DNA from: Rhodobiaceae bacterium | GTDB lineage: Bacteria; Pseudomonadota; Alphaproteobacteria; Parvibaculales; Parvibaculaceae | Direction of reading: 5' to 3' | NCBI GenBank assembly: GCA_027352645.1 | Contig: DAIEIL010000113.1 | Location: 1-12,028, forward strand | Length of the DNA stretch: 12,028 nucleotides | Shown: piece after piece, positions 6,624 to 12,028 of the stretch | Numbering within the stretch: position 1 is the first letter of the stretch | How the letters are laid out: the number at the start of each line of letters is the position of its first letter | Notes under the pieces: generated by a model | Database searches by the model: none | What the model was told of the DNA's origin: nothing | Seen by the model: only the letters and a program-made list of their open reading frames with translations | Made by a program: the position numbers and the translations under genes

Positions 6624-8210
6624 ATGTCCCACGTCGAAGCTAAGGATGCCGGCGATGTTCTCATCGTCGGCGCAGGTCTTGCCGGGCTTTTTACGGCGCT
6701 GAAACTCGCACCCCGCCCTGTCACGGTGCTCGCCGCAGCCCCCCTGGGCGACGGCGCGTCGAGCGCCTGGGCGCAAGGCGGCATTGCGGCGGCCGTCGAA
6801 CAGGGCGACACGCCCGAGTCTCACGCGGCCGATACCGTCGTTGCGGGCGCGGGCATCGTCGACGAGGCGGTTGCGCTTTCAATGGCCAGCGAGGCCCCCG
6901 CCCGCATCGCCGATCTCCTGAGCTACGGCGTTCCCTTCGACCGCGATCTCGAAGGCCATCTGGCCGTGGGGCGCGAAGCGGCGCATAGCCATCGCCGCAT
7001 CGTGCATGTGCGCGGCGACCGCGCGGGCAAGGCGATCATGGAATCGCTCGTCGCCGCCGTCCGCCAGACACCCTCCATCACCGTCATCGAGAATTATTCG
7101 GCTTATGAGCTCGCCATGGCGGGTACCCGCGTCGCGGGCGTCTATGCGCGCAATGTGGTGACGGGCGAGAGCCTTCTTCTCACCGCCCGCGCGACGGTGC
7201 TCGCCAGCGGCGGCATCGGCCAGCTCTATGCGGTGACGACCAATCCGCCTCAGGCGCGCGGACAGGGCGTCGCTCTGGCGGCGCGGGCCGGAGCCGTGAT
7301 CGCGGACCCGGAATTCGTGCAGTTCCATCCGACCGCCATCGCGGGCACGCGCGACCCTGCGCCGCTCGTCACCGAGGCGCTGCGCGGCGAAGGCGCGATC
7401 CTGATCGACGAAACGGGCCGCCGTTTCATGCCCGCCATTCATCCGGATGCGGAGCTTGCGCCCCGCGACATCGTCGCCCGCGCGATCTTCCGGGAAATCG
7501 CGGCGGGCCATGTCGTCTATCTCGACACGCGTGCCGCCGTCGGCGCGCGGCTGCCGCAAGCTTTCCCGACCGTCTATGAAAACTGCGTCGGCATGGGGAT
7601 CGACCCGGTGCGCGATCCGATCCCGGTGGCACCTGCCGAGCACTATCATATGGGCGGCATCAGCGTCGACGCGACGGGCCGCTCGAGCCTCGACAGCCTC
7701 TGGGCCTGCGGCGAAGTCACATCGACCGGCGCCCATGGCGCGAACAGGCTCGCCTCCAACTCGCTTCTCGAAGCGATCGTTTATGGCGCGCGCATTGCGG
7801 ACGACATAGACGGACGCGAGCTTCCCGCCATCGAAGGCAAGATCGCGGCGCCGAAGCTTTCCGGCAAGGACCCAAGCCCCGCCGCGCTCGTCATGGCGCT
7901 TCGCCGGTTGATGACCGATTGCGTCGGCGTCATCCGCAATGGCGATGGCATCGCACATGCGCTCGGCGAGATCGCGCGCCTCGAAGCGGCGGCAGGCGAA
8001 ACCAGCATCTTCACCAACATGACGACGACGGCGCGTCTCATCGCGGCGGCGGCCTATGCGCGCGAAGAGAGCCGCGGCGGACATTTCCGCAGCGATTTCC
8101 CGGAACCGCGCGAGGCGCTGCGCCATCGCACTTTCATCACGCTGGCGGAGGCGAATGAAATCGCCGCCGAGGCAACGGCCCAATCACGCAAGGCGAGCGC
8201 GCAAGCATGA
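6624..8210 (+). CDS. nadB: L-aspartate oxidase NadB
   Basis: NadB is the FAD enzyme that oxidises L-aspartate to iminoaspartate, which is unstable and is used by NadA. The 528 residues match the usual family length (about 540). Visible are the dinucleotide-binding GAGLAGL at 16-22, SSAWAQGGIAA at 46-56, REAAHSHRRI with E118, QFHPTA with H235, APRD with R281, HYHMGG with H342, and GAHGANRLASNSLLE with R375. These correspond to E. coli residues E121, H244, R290, H351 and R386, and separate it from the closely related succinate dehydrogenase/fumarate reductase flavoproteins. The helical C-terminal domain (about 410-528) is present. ATG at 6624 is preceded by GAGGGG at 6609-6614, at a rather long spacing. 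The gene overlaps nadC by ATGA, so coupling is likely. All substrate-binding residues I can place are intact. Confidence 0.97.
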   Translation: MSHVEAKDAGDVLIVGAGLAGLFTALKLAPRPVTVLAAAPLGDGASSAWAQGGIAAAVEQGDTPESHAADTVVAGAGIVDEAVALSMASEAPARIADLLSYGVPFDRDLEGHLAVGREAAHSHRRIVHVRGDRAGKAIMESLVAAVRQTPSITVIENYSAYELAMAGTRVAGVYARNVVTGESLLLTARATVLASGGIGQLYAVTTNPPQARGQGVALAARAGAVIADPEFVQFHPTAIAGTRDPAPLVTEALRGEGAILIDETGRRFMPAIHPDAELAPRDIVARAIFREIAAGHVVYLDTRAAVGARLPQAFPTVYENCVGMGIDPVRDPIPVAPAEHYHMGGISVDATGRSSLDSLWACGEVTSTGAHGANRLASNSLLEAIVYGARIADDIDGRELPAIEGKIAAPKLSGKDPSPAALVMALRRLMTDCVGVIRNGDGIAHALGEIARLEAAAGETSIFTNMTTTARLIAAAAYAREESRGGHFRSDFPEPREALRHRTFITLAEANEIAAEATAQSRKASAQA

Positions 8211-9076
8211 CCGCACTGGAACTCGAACCCCTGCCCTCGATGTTGATCGAACCGGCGGTGAGGGCCGCGCTTCTGGAAGATCTGGGCCGCGCCGGCGACA
8301 TCACCACCAATGCAACAATCCCGGCGAGCGCGAAAGCCCGCGTTGTCATCCGCGCGCGTGAAGATGGCCGCATCGCCGGGCTCGATTGCGCCCGCACTGC
8401 CTTCCGCCTGATGGACCCTTCTCTGAAAGTCGCCGTGCAGAAGCCCGACGGCTCGGACGTTTCGCCCGGCGACATCGTCGCCGCCATCGAGGGTTCCGCG
8501 CGGGCGATCATCACCGGCGAGCGCGTCGCGCTCAATTTCATGGGCCATCTTTCGGGCATCGCCACCGCGACCCGCGCCATCGCGCGTTCCATCGAAGGCA
8601 CCAGGGCCCGCATCTGCTGCACGCGCAAGACGACGCCGGGCCTCCGCGCCCTCGAGAAATACGCCGTGCGCGCCGGCGGCGGCCAGAACCACCGCTTCGG
8701 CCTCGACGACGCCGTGCTCATCAAGGACAACCACATCGCGGTGGCGGGCGGCATCCGCGCTGCCATCGAGCGGGCCCGCGCCCATGTCGGTCATATGGTC
8801 AAGATCGAGGTCGAGGTGGATACGCTCGACCAGCTCCGCGAAGCCCTCGACGCGAAGGCCGAGCTGGTGCTCCTCGACAACATGACCCCTGCCCAGCTCC
8901 GCGAGGCGGTGGCCCTCGTGGCCGGACGGGCGGTCACCGAGGCGTCGGGCCGCGTGACCGTCGAAACCGCCCCCGCCATCGCAGCAGCAGGCGTTGACCT
9001 CATTTCCTCGGGCGCCATCACCCACTCGGCCAAAACCCTCGATCTCGGCCTCGATTTCGATAGCCTGACGGCCTGA
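8207..9076 (+). CDS. nadC: Nicotinate-nucleotide diphosphorylase (carboxylating) NadC
   Basis: NadC transfers the phosphoribosyl group of PRPP to quinolinate with loss of CO2, giving nicotinate mononucleotide, the last step of the de novo branch before adenylylation. The 289-residue protein has the standard order: ERVALNFMGHLSGIAT at 105-120, CTRKTTPG with R140 and K141, GGGQNHRFGLDDAVLIKDNH with R163 and K173, KIEVEVDT with E201/E203, LLDNM with D224, and LISSGAITHS near the C-terminus. The basic residues line the quinolinate and PRPP pocket in known structures. The start codon lies in the ATGA overlap with the nadB stop. Third and last gene of the operon: the next gene is 188 bp away with its own ribosome binding site, and a long hairpin follows. 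Confidence 0.97.
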   Translation: MTALELEPLPSMLIEPAVRAALLEDLGRAGDITTNATIPASAKARVVIRAREDGRIAGLDCARTAFRLMDPSLKVAVQKPDGSDVSPGDIVAAIEGSARAIITGERVALNFMGHLSGIATATRAIARSIEGTRARICCTRKTTPGLRALEKYAVRAGGGQNHRFGLDDAVLIKDNHIAVAGGIRAAIERARAHVGHMVKIEVEVDTLDQLREALDAKAELVLLDNMTPAQLREAVALVAGRAVTEASGRVTVETAPAIAAAGVDLISSGAITHSAKTLDLGLDFDSLTA

Positions 9077-9105
9077 TCCCCCGGCAAAGGCCCCTTATGG
9101 CCCGC

Positions 9106-9136
9106 GAAGCGCCACAGCGCGCCTGTGCAGCGCTTC
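9106..9136 (+). terminator. Long hairpin after nadC, possible terminator or 3' stabiliser
   Basis: GAAGCGCCACAG at 9106-9117 pairs with CTGTG at 9123-9127 and GCGCTTC at 9130-9136, with loop cgcgc and a 2-nt bulge (ca). That makes 12 base pairs in all. No run of T follows, so it is not a canonical intrinsic terminator. It may protect the nadABC mRNA 3' end or work with Rho. Confidence 0.4.
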
Positions 9137-9264
9137 CGCGCGCCAATCGCTTCTCCTTATGCCTTTGCCCTACCCGCCCCCCACGGCTTTCCATTCGCCT
9201 TTACGGGCCGGGTTTGACTAGGATGCGGTCTATTAAAACCAAAAACGACCACTAGGGAGGTATT

Positions 9265-10089
9265 ATGGGAAGCGCAAATGGACGTCAGTCCATCTTCATT
9301 ACCGGCGCCGCATCGGGCATGGGCCTCGAAACGGCCCGGCTCTTTAACCAAAAGGGCTGGTTCGTCGGCGGCTACGACGTGAACGTCGAAGGCCTGAAAA
9401 AGCTCGAAGCCGAGCTTGGCGCGGAGAACTGCATCACGCGCCGCCTCGATGTCACCGACAAGAAGGACTACGAGCAGGCGCTGGCCGAATTCGGCGCCGC
9501 CACCGGCGGAAAGATGGACATTCTCTTCAACAATGCCGGCATCGGCGCGGGCGGCTTTTTCGACGAGCAACCCTTTGAGGATGTGCTGCGCGTCGTCAAT
9601 ATCAATTTCATCGGTGTACTGAACGGTATTCATTCCGCCATCGGACTTCTGAAGGCGACGCCGAATTCGATGTGCTTCACCACATCCTCTTCGTCCGCGA
9701 CCTATGGCATGCCGGGGATCGCCGTCTATTCCGCAACAAAGCACGCGGTGAAGGGATTGACGGAAGCGCTCTCGATCGAGTTCCGCCGCCATGGCGTGCG
9801 CGCTGCCGACGTTCTTCCCGGCCTCATCGACACGCCGATCCTGCCGCCGGGCGCCGCCGCCAATGCGCCGAAGGAAGGCATCTTCCGCGCCATTCCACCG
9901 GTCGAAGTCGCCAAGACCGTGTGGGAAGCCTATGGCTCCGACAAGCTGCACTGGTATGTGCCGCCGGAACTCGTCGAACTCGACAAGGCCGCGGGCAACA
10001 CGCCGGAACTCGTGCGCGAACAGCTCGCGACCACGGGCCCCATCGCCGACATGCTGAAGCTCGCAGAAGAAGCGGCGAAGGCGGGATAA
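9265..10089 (+). CDS. Short-chain dehydrogenase/reductase (classical SDR)
   Basis: This 274-residue Rossmann-fold oxidoreductase contains TGAASGMG at 13-20 (dinucleotide binding), an acidic residue D38 at the end of the second strand (GGYDVN), which favours NAD(H) over NADP(H), LDVTD at 61-65 with D62, NNAG at 89-92, N114, the serine stretch at 141-144, and the catalytic Y155-x3-K159 (YSATK). The whole N-S-Y-K set is present, so it should be active. The substrate cannot be read from the sequence; the C-terminal 80 residues, which normally form the substrate lid, carry no motif I recognise. AGGGAGGT directly upstream (GGGAGG ends 4 nt before the ATG) makes the start secure. It stands alone, 188 bp after nadC, and ends at a strong terminator shared with the convergent hydrolase gene. 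Confidence 0.92.
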   Translation: MGSANGRQSIFITGAASGMGLETARLFNQKGWFVGGYDVNVEGLKKLEAELGAENCITRRLDVTDKKDYEQALAEFGAATGGKMDILFNNAGIGAGGFFDEQPFEDVLRVVNINFIGVLNGIHSAIGLLKATPNSMCFTTSSSSATYGMPGIAVYSATKHAVKGLTEALSIEFRRHGVRAADVLPGLIDTPILPPGAAANAPKEGIFRAIPPVEVAKTVWEAYGSDKLHWYVPPELVELDKAAGNTPELVREQLATTGPIADMLKLAEEAAKAG

Positions 10090-10114
10090 GTTTCTCTTCG
10101 CGGCACTCACGAAC

Positions 10115-10147
10115 AAAAATGGCGGAGCCCGAGGCTCCGCCATTTTT
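10115..10147. terminator. Bidirectional intrinsic terminator between convergent genes
   Basis: AAAAATGGCGGAGCC at 10115-10129 and its exact complement at 10133-10147 form a 15-bp stem with the 3-nt loop cga. The A-run on one side and T-run on the other give a U-tract in both directions. It can therefore end both the SDR transcript (+) and the cell wall hydrolase transcript (-). Confidence 0.92.
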
Positions 10148-10168
10148 CGTTCCGTCAGGGAGCGCCCA

Positions 10169-10909
10169 TCAGGAGGGGTTGAAATCCTCCGCATCGACCG
10201 TGCGGTAGAAGACGTGCTGACCGATCTTCGCGACCTCGACCATACGCTGTGCCCAGTTTGGGTTCACATAGGTTGCGTGATAATAGGTCGCCGGCCCCAC
10301 GATGCTGCTACGCACCCTGCCCGACAGCACGTAATGCGCGAGGCGCTGCGATTTGCGCCACGCCACCGGATCGCGCGGACGATCCAGCTCGCCATTGCAG
10401 GCGAAAGAGAACTGGCACTGCTTCGACTTCTGGCCCTGGAACACGACGCCGCAAATGCTCGTCGGATAAAGGCCGGAGGTCACACGATTGAGGATGACTT
10501 CGGCGACAGCAAGCTGGCCGATGGCGCTCTCGCCGCGCGCTTCGAAATAAATGCCTTCGGTGAGACAGCGCCGTTCCTTCTCGAGATTGCGCAGATCGAT
10601 CTTGATCGCGGGCGTCAACGGCACCGCATTTTCCAGAAGCGCAGACTTCGTGTTGGACGGACGAAAAACCGCAGGGATCGCGAGCGACGCAGGAGCCGCG
10701 CCATCGAAGGTCGCCTGCACGACGCGGGCGCCCTCAGGCTGCGCGACGGCAAACTGCTTCGCGAGCCCCACGACCGGGATCGCCTCTGTCGATGTGATGC
10801 TGGTGAGAAGCGTGGCTGAGACGACGGTAAGCCCCACAAGGCCGACCGTGACATGCAGTGCGCCAGAGATAATGTGGCTCGCATCGAGCCACTCGAGAAG
10901 TTTACGCAT
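10169..10909 (-). CDS. Membrane-anchored cell wall hydrolase, SleB/CwlJ family
   Basis: This 246-residue protein has an N-terminal hydrophobic helix (about 13-35) that fits a signal anchor, a variable linker (about 40-110) and a C-terminal Hydrolase_2 (SleB-like) domain. The domain shows C115-LTEGIYFEARGE with E123 and E127, G-Q-L-A-V-A-E-V-I-L-N-R-V at 131-143, CQFSFACNG at 165-173 and ATYYHATYVNPNWA at 207-220. In characterised spore-cortex enzymes the first Glu of EARGE is the catalytic acid, so E123 is the candidate here. In non-sporulating proteobacteria such proteins are thought to cut peptidoglycan glycan strands from the periplasmic side; the exact role is not known. The start is supported by GGAG 4 nt upstream. 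It has an unusually long upstream region, and it converges with the SDR gene at the shared terminator. Confidence 0.9.
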   Translation of the reverse strand: MRKLLEWLDASHIISGALHVTVGLVGLTVVSATLLTSITSTEAIPVVGLAKQFAVAQPEGARVVQATFDGAAPASLAIPAVFRPSNTKSALLENAVPLTPAIKIDLRNLEKERRCLTEGIYFEARGESAIGQLAVAEVILNRVTSGLYPTSICGVVFQGQKSKQCQFSFACNGELDRPRDPVAWRKSQRLAHYVLSGRVRSSIVGPATYYHATYVNPNWAQRMVEVAKIGQHVFYRTVDAEDFNPS

Positions 10910-11294
10910 CGTTCTCCAATCCGACCGCTTTGTTGTTCAATCAGTCCTCGGAGCATTTCGCTTGCGCGATTTGCCGTCAGCCCCCCATTGGGCGTTACCG
11001 AGATACTGCGGACAGCGCCGACAGTACGTGCCAGAGCCCGATGCCATCCCGACACCTGGGCATTCACACACTTAACAAGTGACCCCGAAGTAGCACACAC
11101 AAAACGGCACGACAACCATTTCATTGCTGTGCCCCAGCAGGATTCCGCTATGTCGTTGGGTTTCCGGGGCTTTTGCGGTGTAATAAATCGGAAAATACGG
11201 CCAATTTGCCACCTTATGCGCGATCAGAAGTGTCCAATCGTCGCATCTCGCGCATTGATACGCAGACTGATTCAGGCACAACTGCGGCAGAAAC

Positions 11295-11471
11295 ATGGCG
11301 CGCATGAGCGAAGAAGCGCATGGGGCCCATGCATCTTTCGCACCCGCACATCTCAGCGTTATGAGAACGTTTCAAAAATCGGTTTTGAACGATGACGAGT
11401 CTATATATTCCGTCTACGGATTATTAGACGATCTCGACGATCGAAATATTTATCCGCATACTGATATATAG
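11295..11471 (+). CDS. Doubtful 58-residue small ORF
   Basis: An ATG at 11295 opens 58 codons ending in TAG. The C-terminal part is acidic and protein-like (LNDDESIYSVYGLLDDLDDR at 31-50), while the first 20 residues are rich in Ala and His. Codon use in the second half is AT-ended, unlike the flanking genes. No Shine-Dalgarno is visible before this ATG or before the internal ATGs at 11304 and 11361. A possible promoter lies at 11156-11184. I do not recognise the protein. It could be a chance ORF in AT-richer intergenic DNA. Confidence 0.18.
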   Translation: MARMSEEAHGAHASFAPAHLSVMRTFQKSVLNDDESIYSVYGLLDDLDDRNIYPHTDI

Positions 11472-11543
11472 CGCGTGCCGCGCAGAAGTTTTTCCGACCC
11501 GGCAGCCCATTCGCGCGGCGCCCTGACACGCCTCCCGAGGCAA

Positions 11544-11570
11544 CGAAAAAGGGGGCCTTTCGGCCCCCTT
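11544..11570 (-). terminator. Rho-independent terminator of ppdK
   Basis: Read on the minus strand, AAGGGGGCC, a GAAA tetraloop and GGCCCCCTT form a 9-bp stem followed by a run of T. It lies about 60 bp beyond the ppdK stop codon and has the textbook shape of an intrinsic terminator with a stable GNRA loop. Confidence 0.92.
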
Positions 11571-11629
11571 AAATCGTTAACGAAATCGCTAAAATGCCGG
11601 GAAAATCGGCCTTTTAACGGCCGCCGCCC

Positions 11630-12028
11630 TCATTCGTGGCCGGCATTGGCGGCGACCGAAAGGGCTGCCTGGGCCGCCGCGAGGCGGGCAATGGGAACAC
11701 GGTAGGGCGAGCAGGAGACGTAGTTGAGCCCGACCTCCTCGCAGAAGGCGATCGAAGCCGGGTCGCCGCCATGCTCGCCGCAGATGCCGAGCTTGATATC
11801 GGGGCGGGTCTTGCGGCCCCGCTCGGCTGCGATGCTGACCAGCTCGCCCACGCCTTCGGTATCCAGCGAGACGAAGGGGTCCTGCGAAATGAGCTTCTTC
11901 GCCATGTAGTCGTTCATGAAATTGGCCGCGTCGTCCCGGCTGATGCCATAGGTCGTCTGGGTCAAGTCATTGGTACCAAAGGAGAAAAACTCTGCCGATT
12001 CGGCAATCTGTCCGGCCAGGAGCGCGGC
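11630..12028 (-). CDS. ppdK: Pyruvate phosphate dikinase, C-terminal part (cut by window edge)
   Basis: This is the last 132 residues of an enzyme that interconverts pyruvate, ATP and Pi with phosphoenolpyruvate, AMP and PPi. The frame runs unbroken from the right window edge to the TGA at 11632-11630, so the start lies outside; a TTG at 11965 is internal, not the start. Characteristic stretches are FFSFGTNDLTQTTYGISRDD at residues 14-33 of this fragment, GICGEHGG with the conserved Cys of the PEP/pyruvate-binding domain, and the C-terminal LNYVSCSPYRVPIARLAAAQ, all standard for the PEP-utilising C-terminal TIM barrel. The sequence FGTNDLTQ with T-Y-G-I-S-R-D-D favours PPDK over PEP synthase or enzyme I. 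A strong terminator follows. Confidence 0.95.
   Translation of the reverse strand, partial: AALLAGQIAESAEFFSFGTNDLTQTTYGISRDDAANFMNDYMAKKLISQDPFVSLDTEGVGELVSIAAERGRKTRPDIKLGICGEHGGDPASIAFCEEVGLNYVSCSPYRVPIARLAAAQAALSVAANAGHE

Larger units (their letters stand above)
10910..11629. other. 720-bp stretch without a convincing gene
   Basis: This region lies upstream of the cell wall hydrolase and downstream of ppdK. No ORF on either strand gives a recognisable protein. The part from about 11100 to 11470 is clearly AT-richer than the coding DNA around it. It contains a 7-bp palindrome GCATGGG-g-CCCATGC at 11318-11332, an inverted repeat CGTCTA/TAGACG at 11411-11430, a direct repeat GACGATC at 11428-11434 and 11437-11443, and a possible plus-strand promoter (TTGGGT 11156-11161, 17 bp, TGTAAT 11179-11184). 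It may hold a regulatory region, a small RNA, a small gene or decayed DNA. The ppdK terminator sits at its right end. Confidence 0.5.

Noticed and set aside
5408..6811. A 467-codon open frame on the minus strand across nadA
   Set aside because: The plus strand encodes an intact NadA with all expected motifs; the antisense product is a low-complexity His/Asp/Arg-rich shadow that also runs over both operators.
6879..8183. A 434-codon open frame on the minus strand across nadB
   Set aside because: Antisense shadow of a fully recognisable L-aspartate oxidase; no domain features.
9214..9236. TTGACT and TATTAA as a promoter for the SDR gene
   Set aside because: The two hexamers are only 11 bp apart, too close for a sigma-70 promoter. 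One of them may be part of a real promoter, but I cannot say which.
11072..11305. A 77-codon minus-strand ORF in the gap upstream of the hydrolase
   Set aside because: No recognisable features, no ribosome binding site, and a composition that looks like translated non-coding DNA.
11475..11705. A 76-codon plus-strand ORF
   Set aside because: It runs through the ppdK terminator hairpin and into the antisense of the ppdK C-terminus.
1..12028. Mobile elements, CRISPR arrays, tRNA or rRNA genes, phage genes
   Set aside because: No transposase or integrase, no regularly spaced repeats, and no tRNA- or rRNA-like sequence was seen on either strand; I could not run dedicated searches.

Overview
The window is GC-rich, gene-dense DNA with alphaproteobacterial character. 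The clearest sign is a COG4111-type (NadQ-like) NAD regulator close to a nadA-nadB-nadC operon. The overall gene set would suit a Rhizobiales or Parvibaculum-like genome, but that placement is an impression from the proteins, not a search result.

Layout. (1) Positions 205-2524, + strand: an HD-domain phosphohydrolase of the YfbR type, a small dual-specificity/tyrosine phosphatase, and a Nudix-like/winged-helix regulator (NadQ). The last two overlap by ATGA. (2) Positions 2595-5294, + strand: a large polytopic DUF2339 membrane protein of unknown function, followed by a strong intrinsic terminator. (3) Positions 5410-9076, + strand: the de novo NAD operon nadA-nadB-nadC (quinolinate synthase, L-aspartate oxidase, quinolinate phosphoribosyltransferase), which takes aspartate and dihydroxyacetone phosphate to nicotinate mononucleotide. 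Its leader carries two copies of a TATGCTCA-N3-TGAGCATA palindrome. One lies on a plausible promoter and the other lies just before the nadA ribosome binding site. These are the likely NadQ operators. (4) Positions 9265-10089, + strand: a classical short-chain dehydrogenase, convergent with (5) 10169-10909, - strand: a membrane-anchored SleB/CwlJ-type cell wall hydrolase. The two share a bidirectional terminator. (6) Positions 10910-11629: a 720-bp stretch with no convincing gene, partly AT-richer than its surroundings. It holds one doubtful small ORF and the terminator of (7), the C-terminal 132 codons of pyruvate phosphate dikinase (ppdK, - strand), cut by the window edge.

How it fits together. 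Regulator and target operon are separated only by the DUF2339 gene. The simplest model is that NadQ senses a pyridine nucleotide and represses nadABC at two operators whose centres are 75 bp apart. The HD hydrolase and the phosphatase upstream of nadQ could act in nucleotide turnover, but nothing in the sequence proves a link to NAD. I see no mobile element, CRISPR array, tRNA or rRNA. The most interesting points are the paired operators, the HD-phosphatase-nadQ cluster, and the orphan DUF2339 gene between regulator and target.
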